This document shows, in pieces, positions 54,801-64,000 of a stretch of 64,000 bases of DNA. This DNA is from Nemertoderma westbladi. Taxonomy: Eukaryota > Xenacoelomorpha > Nemertodermatida > Nemertodermatidae. Below the pieces are notes generated by a model that saw only the letters and a program-made list of their open reading frames with translations, ran no database searches and had not been told where the DNA came from. The translations under genes and the position numbers were made by a program. The stretch lies in contig JAUCBJ010001784.1 of NCBI GenBank assembly GCA_032718475.1, forward strand, positions 40,486 through 104,485, written 5' to 3'. The number at the start of each line of letters is the position of its first letter. Positions within the stretch are counted from its first letter, which is position 1.

Positions 54801-56085
54801 CTCAAACAATGTTTACTCGAACATGTTACAAGCAAAGTAATCCAATACTTAACCGTGCCAGCCTGTTACGTTAGGCAGCTAGTGCTATTATTGACCTTTC
54901 AAATATATTGGAAGTGTAAAGAAGGTTACTTACTAATATCACTGCTATATTATGGATAGCCAGTAATCGTCAAGCAACATGACCTTTCAATAAACAAATT
55001 GCTGTGTTTATGGATAGTCAGTATTCTTCCAAGTATCTTCATGCATGACCTTTAAATTATTGGTAGTGTATTAAATAATCTTATTTCGGTTCTAAAGATA
55101 GTTCATTATCTTAAATAATGTACACTTAATTTATTTTATAAGTAGAGAGTTTATAAGAATATAAATTAGCTCAAATTCGTTTAGAAATCATTACGAAGAG
55201 TTTATGAATATTTTTCTTCACCAAATTGCTCTTTTTATGTCGGTTGTCTGCTGTGGGTTGCGGGCTGTCGGTTGTGTACTGTGGTTGTTGGCTGTCTATT
55301 GTCGATTATCTACTGTCGGCTGTCGGTTGTCTACTGATGGTTGACTACTGTCGGTTGTTGGCTGCCTACTGTCGGTTATCGGCGTAACGTTTACCCTCGC
55401 CATTTATTCTGTTTAATAATTACACAACGTTCTGAAACATTTTGTTTATTTATGTGTCATAAACACCTTAAACATTTCGCACCAAATCGACACTGTGCGA
55501 CAGCCTCATAAACTCAATTTTAGTGTTGACCAACTTCTTGTACTCGTAAAATACCAATCTTAGGCTCATACGAATAGCAATGGGTGCTGGCACCCTGTTT
55601 CAGTTTTCTGGTTTTGTTAGTTTAATTGACAGCTGTTGTAAACGTCCCAAATATACAAAACCTACTAAGCCTTTACATTATAATTGAGCTAGGCCTGAGT
55701 TGATGACAGTATTATAACGATGACAATAGGCCCTATAGATACGATATATTAATGATGTATTGTTTGGTATTACACTAACTGACTGAAAAGAGATAGAACT
55801 ACTGTATAATAATATAATAATAATGTAGTACGTAACTCAAATAAACAATAAGTAGTGAAATGTTGTTCAGCTGACAAAATGTATCTGTGGGTATTTAATT
55901 TCGCGTTCCATAATGTTGATAATATGCTACTATTTCGAATATCGCACATCGAATCGTTCCCAACTTTTTTTTTCAACAACTAATTGATAAATAATTGCGT
56001 TAAAAATTTGCGTACCTGTTTGAAATTTTGAGATATTGGATGGTTATACACACACATATACATACATAACAACATCGTGTTTATG

Positions 56086-56125
56086 ACGCCTAGTGGCAGT
56101 ATATAGAACTGCACTGGAGCAATAA
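56086..56125 (+). repeat. Isolated copy of the satellite hairpin
   Basis: A 40-bp stretch starting ACGCCTAGTGGCAGT and ending TGGAGCAATAA matches the satellite module base for base, with unrelated sequence on both sides. It lies about 380 bp beyond the 3' end of the HHAT-like ORF. Confidence 0.85.
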
Positions 56126-56227
56126 TTATTGCAAAAAATTGCCATAACGACGAATTGCCATATGACTCGACTGCCAGTATTACCGCACTAAATTGTTAGA
56201 TAAAGACCAAATGATTTCGGGTTTCAG

Positions 56228-56335
56228 TATATAACTGATAATGGTTATGTTAGATATATTGATAATGGTTGTGTTACATATATTGATAATGGTTGTGTTA
56301 CATATATTGATAATGGTTGTGTTACATATATCACA
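56228..56335. repeat. 24-bp tandem repeat
   Basis: Four units of ATATTGATAATGGTTGTGTT plus ACAT, the first one diverged. It lies in the 3' flank of the HHAT-like gene. Confidence 0.9.
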
Positions 56336-56506
56336 GTAATTAAGTATAAAACATTGGAATGGCATGTCTTAAGATAGAATAACCAGTATATAAAGAGATG
56401 TATTCGATTAGTGCTGCAACATTAAATATTTAATATCTATAATTAAAATACCCCAAAACGACACCACAACATCAAACAACCACAGAAGACTTAATTTCAT
56501 TCAACT

Positions 56507-57898
56507 TCATTTAACATGTTTTTTTTTCTTAGAAAAATTAAAAAACCACAAAGCTACCACAGCCCTGCTGTAGCAAAACAGCAGAACAAGAATAGGAAAG
56601 TGTGGGAATCCAGTGAAAAACAATGTATAATTAATACCCAAAGTTGTGTTCCACCCCAATAGAAATACAAGACTTGTATCGTAACCAATAAATCCTAGAA
56701 ATATTAGCATTATAGAACGCGTATGGAACGAGTTCCACCCAGAACATCTACTGAAAATAAATCGTTCTATAGATAAAATAAAAAAGTTACCTAAAGTCCA
56801 TATAAAAATATCCCAAGTGCCTCCGTGCCAAATATAAACGAAAGCAAAAGGGAAGATAAATTTCAACAAAATATTATCGAAGGGTTTACTTGTATATAAT
56901 TTGAGCCAAATATATAAACCGGTGTCAAAGTATCTCCATGGTTCGGCGAATGAGACACTGCGCCATATACAAAAGGTAGTCGGTACGATTTCGATCCCTT
57001 GAAATACAGTAAATAATGGAGTTATGGAATATATAATGTAGTACTGCGAGTTAAATAGTTGTAGGGAATAGAAAGCTAATGCAGATACCGTGGATAGAGG
57101 TAGAACCTGTAACAACTGAGAACGTTTGGCTAAACTTTGTACATAAAGAAATTTGTGGCACAATTCTACAAGAAAATACACAAGTAAAATCTTAAGAATC
57201 TTCAAAACGTAATCATAAATATTTACGTTAACTTTAACTTTTTTTACAAAGTGTTTATAGGTTACTATGGGACCCGAATACAAATATGGAGCGTAAAACA
57301 CGTAATATATAAACTTAGTAAATGTGAACATATCGGTGTTACAATAAAGATAGTCAGTTTGTACACAATCTAGACAATAACTTATACCCCTAGTGTACAG
57401 CAAAACAAATATAATCATTTCTAGATAACTGCTTGTGGACCCATAATCATCGCTTATAGGCACCACCCATTTCGGAAAATATTGTCTGAAAACTATGGTA
57501 AGTAATAGCAACAAACCTAACAGAAAATGGGGTATATTGGTTCGTGTTCTGAGTTTACTTAGCCCATAGTAAATGAGACAATGAATCGAAAAATACATTA
57601 TAAGAGTCACAGATACAGTAACAAGATATAGTACAGTTATACCGTAAATAATAGATACCCATTCCTTTGTAGATGATTTTTCAGCGCAGACTCGATCGGA
57701 TATATAGTTTGTGAACACCTGACCGCCAGATATTAACGCCAGGTAGACAATATAACTCTTCCAGAACAGCCATGTATAGTCTGGAATACTTTCAGCGACT
57801 CGCTGGGAACTGTTGAATAAACTGGTTGTCATAACAACCACACTTCCAAGTAGATACGTTAGACACACGTAAACGAGCCATTTGGGAGGTTTAATCAT
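56507..57898 (-). CDS. MBOAT-family acyltransferase, hedgehog acyltransferase-like
   Basis: The ORF is 463 codons from ATG 57,898, preceded by an in-frame GTG that is not needed. It is a polytopic membrane protein with about ten hydrophobic stretches. MBOAT hallmarks are present: YLYSGPIVTYKHF (about 206-218), EPWRYFDTGLYIW (about 319-331) and YIWHGGTWD with the likely catalytic His near residue 358, followed by a hydrophobic helix. The WHGG form and the preceding W-YFD-GL motif fit HHAT/Skinny hedgehog and their GUP1-like relatives. HHAT attaches palmitate to the N-terminal Cys of Hedgehog in the ER. Length is slightly under human HHAT (493 aa). The Lys-rich C-terminus (KKKKHVK) resembles an ER-retrieval tail. 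No intron. It could be a HHAT-like paralogue. Confidence 0.82.
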   Translation of the reverse strand: MIKPPKWLVYVCLTYLLGSVVVMTTSLFNSSQRVAESIPDYTWLFWKSYIVYLALISGGQVFTNYISDRVCAEKSSTKEWVSIIYGITVLYLVTVSVTLIMYFSIHCLIYYGLSKLRTRTNIPHFLLGLLLLLTIVFRQYFPKWVVPISDDYGSTSSYLEMIIFVLLYTRGISYCLDCVQTDYLYCNTDMFTFTKFIYYVFYAPYLYSGPIVTYKHFVKKVKVNVNIYDYVLKILKILLVYFLVELCHKFLYVQSLAKRSQLLQVLPLSTVSALAFYSLQLFNSQYYIIYSITPLFTVFQGIEIVPTTFCIWRSVSFAEPWRYFDTGLYIWLKLYTSKPFDNILLKFIFPFAFVYIWHGGTWDIFIWTLGNFFILSIERFIFSRCSGWNSFHTRSIMLIFLGFIGYDTSLVFLLGWNTTLGINYTLFFTGFPHFPILVLLFCYSRAVVALWFFNFSKKKKHVK

Positions 57899-58072
57899 CA
57901 CTGTTGCTATGTTATGTTATTTACAAAAATAACCAACACTCATATATAGAAACTGAGTATAAAATAAGCTACGGGATCATTAACAACTAATATAAACAAG
58001 CGGAAATCGCGCAAAGGTCCGCGTCTACTATCGCATCTGTCTCTGTCTCTTTGAATGGCTTACTACCAATCC

Positions 58073-58163
58073 TACAAAAAAAAACATTAACCGGAATGGG
58101 GGGATTGAACTCGGTACCTAGAGATTACAAGTCCCACGCTCTGCCAACTGAGCCACTGGGGCC
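58073..58163 (-). mobile_element. tRNA-derived SINE remnant (tRNA-Thr-like head)
   Basis: On the minus strand, GGCCCCAGTGGCTCAGTTGG carries a good Pol III A box. A cloverleaf-like arm with loop CTTGTAA (anticodon TGT, Thr) follows, then the B box GAGTTCAATCC. The 3' acceptor strand does not pair with GGCCCCA, and an A/T-rich tail follows (T-run on the minus strand at 58,073-58,082). A working tRNA is therefore unlikely; a tRNA-derived SINE fits better. Confidence 0.65.
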
Positions 58164-58897
58164 ATTTCAAGACTTAATACTAAAACCTAACGAGAAATTA
58201 ACAACACCAACAGCAGCAACAACAACAACGGAGTGAATACTAGAGGTCTCGCTACGCGGACCTAAAAATATATACACAATGATACATCTGTCAATAAATA
58301 ACCTTTATACTTAATGAATGCATATCCATATGTTTATAAACAGAGTATAGCCAACAGATACTGTAATACTCTAACATTATGCTGCCTTAGGATTCACTTG
58401 CTAAAAACAAATCGATAAGCAGCAGTAACTACAATGTAGTTCATGTACAGCATTATCATAAAAACACATAATGGGAACACGTTCGTGGGGCCTTCGCGCA
58501 CACTTAAGACCATAAGCCTTTGCGTAGAGGTACAATTAACGGACCTAGTCATTCGCCCTCTAGCGGCCGACAGATGAACTATATAAGTCTATCGTATTTG
58601 TAGAATTTATAAACTGTTTATAGACTACATGTGTACCAAGTTTAGTTCCATTGCATCCTTGATTGACCGAATTATTAACGTTCAGATAATTTCTACGACG
58701 ACGACGACGGACGGGTCCTCTAATTATACCCCTACGCTAATGCTCACCTGAACTTATGTGGCTCGCCCCACAATAAATCCTCATTACTGATAATGAATAA
58801 TGGGTGATAACTGATAACTTCTACTGGAAAACTAATCACTTTTCAGTCTAACTAGGAAGGCGGCACGTTTCCTATCTTACTGTTTTACACTTTAACA
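58164..58897. other. Non-coding stretch, probably including the copia 5' LTR
   Basis: No gene seen. An LTR should end at 58,897 (...TTTAACA, just before the primer-binding site), but I could not find its other end. The palindrome-like TGTGGCTCGCCCCACA at 58,757-58,772 may belong to it. A CGACGACGACG run lies near 58,697. Confidence 0.4.
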
Positions 58898-58976
58898 TGG
58901 TAGCAGAGCGTGTTGACGCTAAATAAACAGACAATAGGTAGGTAGTAGTGCCTACAACGTAACTAATATAATAATA

Positions 58977-59925
58977 ATGGCTGAAAGTAGTACAAATGTT
59001 TCCGGTGGGCGGTCGTATAAAAATCCCCTTTGTTAGGTGATGGTTCGGATTATGTTAAGTGGCAACGGGAGTTAAAGATTTGGCAACTTGTTACTGATAT
59101 AGAAAAGAGACGACAAGCCCCAGCTATATTGTTGTGTTTACCAAGGAAAGCTAAGGATAAAGCTTTAGAGGTACCCATTGAACAACTAAATGCAGATGAC
59201 GGAGTTAAAACGTTACTTAGAAAACTCGATGAAGTTTATCTGAAGGATAAAATCGACTGTGCTTACGAAGCCTATTCGTTGTTTAAATATTTAAAGAAGA
59301 AAGATGTAGAGACTATTTTCGACTTTATCAATGAGTTTGAGAAACGGTATAACAAAGCCAAAGAATATGACATGACTATCGGGGATGGAGTTTTAGTTTT
59401 TGAGCTTTTAGATAAGGCGAATTTGTCAGATTCAGAGAGAAAAATGGCTCTAACAGCAGTAATAAAGGATTTAAAATACTACCAAGAAAGGAAGACAGCA
59501 TTAAAACGTATCTTTGGGGAATCAAAGGTGATGTTTACAGGTGCTGATAGTGGGCGTACAACTGCGGTGCGTGTCAAGCAAGAGACTGAGGATACATTCC
59601 TTTGTGAGGATAATCATTATTTATATGAGGAAGGTTATTTGGAGGACTGTGATGATGAACAATCTGTTTATTTTACATCATGTGGGGTCGGTATATTAGA
59701 GGTAGGCCTAATTTTAGAAGTAGATCAGCTGGACGACCATCATATAATTCATATAATCGAGGACGTTTTGATTCTCGAGGTAGTAGTACCGGTACCAGTA
59801 TCAGACGTGGTGGTGGTGGGTCGATCACATATGGTAGAGTATCTAATAATCCTGGGTATGCCGATGGTCAACAAATGTTGTGTCGAAGTTGTAAATCTCC
59901 ACACCATTTTCAAAAAGACTGATAA
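58977..59925 (+). pseudogene. Copia Gag, frameshifted
   Basis: ATG 58,977 opens MAESSTNVSGGRSYKNPL and hits a stop near 59,034. One base shift joins GDGSDYVKWQRELKIWQLV and a Gag of about 230 residues (59,030-59,680). A further shift leads to a Gly/Arg-rich tail and the knuckle CRSCKSPHHFQKD (59,680-59,922), where TGA stands in place of the last Cys. Gag forms the particle and binds RNA. Confidence 0.75.
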
Positions 59926-60059
59926 CTATCACCTAATCAACCTAATATATAATATAACCTAATAACTATCAAGATGGGGGTACCGGTATCGATAATGATG
60001 TATATATAACACTGTTTATTAAACCGGAAGAAGAACAATCGACATTTTATTCTAGAAAC

Positions 60060-61120
60060 ATTTAATCATGGTATATTGGATACTGGTTGTACTTCAACAG
60101 TATGTGGAGAAGAATGGTTGTCCGTTTATCTGGAATCTCTAGGTGAGTTTGCTAGCAATAATGTTATAGAGCAATATAGCAACACTAAATTTAGGTTTGG
60201 TGATGGTGAAAAGGTTGCTTCTAAGAAAAAGGTAACAATACCTGTGTTTATAGGTGAAAAATATTGCATGGTGGCAACAGATGTGGTAAACAAACATATA
60301 CCGTTACTTTTGAGTAAACAATCACTAAAAAGAGCCAAGTGTGTTATCAATTTAGATAATGATACTGCTAACATACTTGATCAAGACATATTATTAAGAA
60401 AATCTACATCTGGTCATTATTGCATATTACTGACACCAAAGGAAAATTTTCCTTGTATTGAAAATGTCATTTTGTTCACTGAAAATTGTGTTAATGATGT
60501 TAAAAAGATGGCACTAAAATTACATAAGCAATTTGCACACCCTTCAGCTGACAGGCTATTAGGATTAATTAAGGATGCGGGGTTATCCAGCAAAGAGATT
60601 ACTTGTGAGGTGAATAAAGTTACAGAGACATGTTCAGTGTGTAAGAAGTATAAGAAGCCAAAACCTAGGCCTGTTGTTGGATTTTCATTGGCCAAAGAGT
60701 TCAATGAAACTGTGGCGGGAGATCTGATTCAATGGGGCAATAAAACGTGGATTCTACATGTGATTGATCATATGACAAGGTTGACATGGTGGAAGGCATT
60801 CATGATTCCCAGAGTCATACCATCAGAGAGTCTGCAAAATTAACACTACCAAAGATTAATGATAAAATATCATTTCGTCTTAAAGGTGAAGATACTGGTG
60901 TCATGAAATTGTGCTTAGCAGAGCTGGAAAAGCAACAGGAAAGTACAGAAATTGCTTAAATGTACAATTTACTGGTCCTAAAGAAAGGCAGGATGATTGT
61001 GATAATTTTAACTTTGGTACTGACATTGACGAATGGACAGATAATAATACACCAGTTAGCGATGGTACTGAAGATGTTTATATAATAAATGGCAATGTTG
61101 TTAGTGATAAATATGCCTAA
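60060..61120 (+). pseudogene. Copia Pol fragment: protease and partial integrase
   Basis: The frame has GILDTGCTSTVCG (protease active site D-T-G) near 60,070. The pre-integrase zinc motif follows (LHKQFAHPSADRL ... CSVCKKYKK, 60,520-60,650), then the integrase start DLIQWGNKTWILHVIDHMTR with the first catalytic Asp. It is truncated at about 60,840. A broken block follows (SRAGKATGKYRNCLNVQFTG), as found between integrase and RT in some animal copia elements. Confidence 0.75.
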
Positions 61121-61164
61121 GCCAAGGTATACCAAGTACAGATGTGGGACCGGCATAATGTATA

Positions 61165-61590
61165 TAAGGCTGTAGATGATGTAGGAGGTATTAGTTCCAG
61201 TACTCAATGGAGGAGGTATTAGTTCCAGTACTCAATGGAGGAGGTACCAGTTCCATTACTCTATGGAGAAGGTGTTATTACCAGTACTTATATATATAGG
61301 AGGTATTAGTTGAAGTACTCAATGGAGGAGATATTATGTCCAGTACTCAATGGAGAGGTATTAGTTCCAGCACTCATGTAGGAGGTACTAGTTCCAGTAC
61401 TCTATGGAGAAGGTATTATTACCAGTACTTATATATATAGGGGGTATTAGTTGAAGTACTCAATGGAGGAGATATTAGGTCCACTACTCAATGGAGAGGT
61501 ATTATTTCCAGTACTCAATGGAGGAGGTATTAGTTCCAATACTCATGTAGGAGGTACTAGTTCCAGTACTCAATGTAGGAGGTATTAGTT
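61165..61590. repeat. 28-bp satellite, right block 1
   Basis: Diverged units of the same 28-bp satellite, with two similar sub-blocks (61,230-61,380 and 61,385-61,530) containing ACCAGTACTTATATATATAG. It ends at GGAGGTATTAGTT, where a retrotransposon fragment begins. Confidence 0.88.
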
Positions 61591-62405
61591 TGAGTAGTTA
61601 GGTTGTGCCAGTGTGTCGCGATTTTCTGCTTCCAACGTCTTTTCGTGTCCCACTGGGGGATTTCCCTCCATCAGGCACAACGAGATTCGCGATTTTGTTG
61701 CCAACTCGCTGACTGAGGTTGCCTACATCGTTGCTGTCGAACCGCTGCTAAAGACATTATCCGGCGAAACCTTCTCGCATCGTACAACGTCCACGGACCA
61801 GCAGGCGAGACTGGATGTCTCGGTGAGCGGCTTCTGGGGTAACCGATTCCAGCGGTCGTTCATTGACGTATCCGTATTCAACCCACTGGCAGCAACAAAC
61901 GCCGCTATGACATTAGAATCGGCACATCGCCATCACAAGAATCGGAAGATTCTGAAGTATGAGGAGAGAATCAGGGAAGTTGAACACTCAACTTTCACTC
62001 CCCTCATATTTTCAGTGTTTAGTGGGATGGCGCCACCTGCTCGCCAGTTTTTCAAGAGACTCGCCCTGAAGCTGGCTGATAAGCGCGACTTTCGGTATTC
62101 CGAGTGTGTGTCGTGGGTATGGCGATAAGTTAACTTCACGCTGTTGTGCAGGTCTGCCTCGAAACGCCCAGTACAGTGTTCTGTCGCCGATGTATCCATC
62201 CGTCTGGCAAACGCAGACACAGAACCGCAGTTGTGATGGTGGTGGGTATTGCTACTGCACTACTTTTAAAAATCCCTCCATTTGTTTCTATCCTATAATT
62301 ACAGTCAGCTGGTGGTGGGTTTTTTATGATATTTGTAAGATGTGTTTTTTAAATTTGAAAGGTTTTTATACTTTAAGTAAATAAATGAGTAAATGGGTTA
62401 AAAAA
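61591..62405 (+). mobile_element. 3' fragment of a second restriction-endonuclease-type retrotransposon
   Basis: The ORF at 61,613-62,128 (171 aa) has FSCPTGGFPSIRHNEIRD, VAVEPLLKTLSGE, ARLDVSVSGFW and SFIDVSVFNPLA. These are the same landmarks (RHNE-RD, EP, R-DV, -ID-) as the nuclease domain of the intact element at 33,349-37,026, but with a diverged sequence, so a different family. The frame stops at 62,126 where related proteins continue. A run of six A (62,400-62,405) ends the fragment. Satellite flanks both sides. Confidence 0.7.
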
Positions 62406-63069
62406 GTTCCAGTAATCAATGGAGGAGATATTATTAGGTCCAGTACCAGTACTCAATGGAGGAGGTATTAGTTCCAGCACTCAATGGAGGAGGTATTATT
62501 TCCAGTACTCGTGTAGGAGGTATTAGTTCCAGTACTCACTGGAGGAGGAGGAGGTACCAGTTCCAGTACTCTATGGAGAAGGTATTATTACCAGTATTAG
62601 TTTAAGTACCGGTACTCAATGTAGGAGGTATTAGACCCAGTACTGAATGATGCAGTGTTAGTACAATACTGAAAGTAGAATGTCTAAACTCTACTACTTC
62701 GGGGTCAATGTATTTCTCTCAGTACGCGAAGGAGCACATGGCTTTAGTCACATTACTGTGACCAATGGAGGTCTTAGTTCCAGTACTGCTGGAACAATGT
62801 ATGTATTAGTCCCATTAATCAAGGGATAATGTTTCCAATACTACAGGCGTGGGAGAATGTCTTATTCCCTGTATCACAGTAAACGAATACTTTTAGCCCT
62901 TTTGCGAACTTGATCCACCGCTGGTTATCTTATTATCCTTGATCTATGCGTCTAGCCATTGAGTTGTTAATCCACAACGCTAGATAGCGAGAAAAAGTTT
63001 ATTCTATGAGCAAAAGGGAACGCCTAGTGGCAGTATATAGAACTGCACTGGAGCAATAACTGCAATAAG
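62406..63069. repeat. Satellite, right block 2 with module
   Basis: 28-bp units (62,406-62,640), a T-type transition (GAATGATGCAGTGTTAGTAC, AACTTGATCCACCGCTGG) and one conserved module from about 62,938 with both hairpins. The module copy carries a few changes (for example AATCCACAACG). Confidence 0.88.
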
Positions 63070-63413
63070 ATTTCTACATTTATGATAAATATTGGGGAAA
63101 TTATTATCAAAAGCATTATTACCTTTAGGGGAGAATTTGTGATACCCAGGTAATTATGTGGTTGTGGTCAGGATTTTATTGCAAAAATAATCCTAGACAT
63201 AGCCAAATTCGTCCCGTGATGTTAATAACATCCCTTTTAATGATAGCCAGTAATATATCCTGTTTGGAGGTACTTTTTACTTTTTGGAGTGTGCTTTAAA
63301 TAAACTTAAATATTTCGTAAGACGACATGCATAAATAAACTATACATGCATAAACGACACAAATAAACTAACTACCTATGCATGGGAATCATTCTTAAGT
63401 GGGGTTGCGTCCA
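63070..63413. other. Non-coding stretch
   Basis: AT-rich, with repeated ATAAACTA and CATGCATAAA words near 63,330-63,380. Nothing recognised. Confidence 0.5.
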
Positions 63414-63612
63414 ATGCCTTGGCGAATTAATATATCCGCCTCAATGTTAAGTTCTCAATTTAGGGAAAGGAGCAGGTCACAGTGGCACGTTCAACCAAAA
63501 CAATAAACTAAGCACATTAAAACAGGTTACAGTTTTATTTTTGAGAATAATCAGCTGTTATTTGCAGTCGAATTTCCCATATGGAGAGGGATGAATTTGT
63601 ATTACGTCCAGT
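63414..63612. repeat. Dispersed repeat, copy 2
   Basis: Homologous to 19,836-20,025 in the same orientation, including a diverged 68-bp unit. It ends at the C-tract where copy 1 continues with TCCTGCACATTG. Confidence 0.75.
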
Positions 63613-63613
63613 T

Positions 63614-63614
<1 letters not shown>

Positions 63615-63645
<31 letters not shown>
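63615..63645. repeat. 31-base C homopolymer
   Basis: An uninterrupted C-run. Its length may be inexact because homopolymers are error-prone in sequencing. Confidence 0.9.
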
Positions 63646-64000
63646 TATCTGATTTCTATATAGTATGGGATGGGATGCGGGATGTCCCAGTATGAAATTA
63701 AATAATATATTCAATTATTCCCAAAAGGGTCGGATCTGAAATGGAAAAAAAAACAAATAAAACAATAAGTAAAAAAATAATAAAATAAAAAAAAACATAT
63801 ATATATAAAAAACAAAAAAAAAACCGCTTTGCTGATTTTGAAAAAAAATCAATGTTTTTTCAAACCCTGGTTGTGATATTGAATGATGAAATATTTTTAG
63901 TAGTAACATGATGGAATGCTACATATAGAGAATCCCTATATAGCAATAATAATAATAATATTTATAAGTTCAACATTTAAACAAGGTATATAAATAAATA
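63646..64000. other. AT-rich terminal stretch
   Basis: A-rich sequence (63,740-63,850), a TAATAA microsatellite near 63,945-63,960 and no supported gene; the 64-codon minus ORF is homopolymer-derived. Confidence 0.55.

Larger units (their letters stand above)
54801..56506. other. Intergenic stretch between satellite and HHAT-like gene
   Basis: No gene seen. It holds a degenerate tandem repeat of about 14-15 bp, CTACTGTCGGTTGT-like (55,238-55,383), an isolated satellite hairpin module (56,086-56,125) and a 24-bp repeat (56,228-56,335). A 69-codon minus-strand ORF at 55,770-55,979 is unsupported. Confidence 0.6.
58898..61120 (+). mobile_element. Ty1/copia-like retrotransposon relic
   Basis: A primer-binding site like TGGTAGCAGAGC (58,898-58,909), the form typical of copia elements, is followed by Gag, a CCHC knuckle, protease, integrase zinc region and the beginning of the integrase core. 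A short block found before the RT in some copia elements comes next (60,860-61,120). Most of integrase and all RT/RNase H are missing, and no 3' LTR was seen; satellite starts near 61,165. Confidence 0.8.

Noticed and set aside
58091-58163. Functional tRNA-Thr (TGT) gene on the minus strand
   Set aside because: A and B boxes and an anticodon loop are present, but the 3' acceptor strand does not pair with the 5' strand and an A/T tail follows; a SINE head fits better.

Overview
This window is nuclear DNA of a eukaryote, most likely an invertebrate animal. It carries animal-type genes: an ABCC/MRP transporter, the mitochondrial complex I subunit NDUFS2 with its targeting peptide, and an MBOAT acyltransferase resembling hedgehog acyltransferase. 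Around them are animal-type retrotransposons (BEL/Pao, copia, several LINE groups, an element with a restriction-like endonuclease) and satellites. There is no bacterial operon structure. Frequent TAGGCCTAC-like words are something I associate with marine invertebrates, but the sequence alone does not fix the species. All three host genes read as single uninterrupted ORFs.

Layout. 1-3.1 kb: 3' part of the ABCC transporter, cut by the window edge. 3.6-14.05 kb: an old minus-strand BEL/Pao-like LTR element (element A) with an asparagine-rich Gag, DUF1759-like region, zinc knuckle, aspartic protease, integrase C-terminal remnant and an extra triple-zinc-knuckle ORF, but no reverse transcriptase; its left LTR is split by a 5'-truncated LINE. 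14.05-19.1 kb: decayed LINEs, one related to that insert. 19.1-29.9 kb: two arrays of a 68-bp repeat with matching flanks, and two minus-strand LINEs, one inserted into an array. 30.3-31.8 kb: NDUFS2. 32.46-33.19 kb: minisatellite. 33.3-37.19 kb: an intact 1225-codon retrotransposon ORF with an RT and a C-terminal restriction-like nuclease.

37.19-54.8 kb: a satellite built from a 28-bp unit plus a conserved hairpin-bearing module, arranged as a higher-order repeat. It is interrupted by a very young BEL-like element (element B, 37,907-44,977; LTRs apparently identical, 5-bp target duplication), which is related to element A but even more deleted. 54.8-58.2 kb: HHAT-like gene and a tRNA-derived SINE. 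58.9-61.1 kb: a copia relic. 61.2-63.1 kb: more satellite, containing a fragment of a second restriction-endonuclease-type retrotransposon. 63.1-64 kb: a dispersed repeat, a 31-C tract and AT-rich sequence.

The most notable signals are: (1) two different restriction-endonuclease-type retroelements end in A-runs at nearly the same phase of the 28-bp satellite; (2) an LTR family without RT whose two copies share, with covariation, hairpins at the LTR start, inside the LTR and against the polypurine tract; and (3) the satellite's higher-order structure, with a module also found alone beside the HHAT-like gene.
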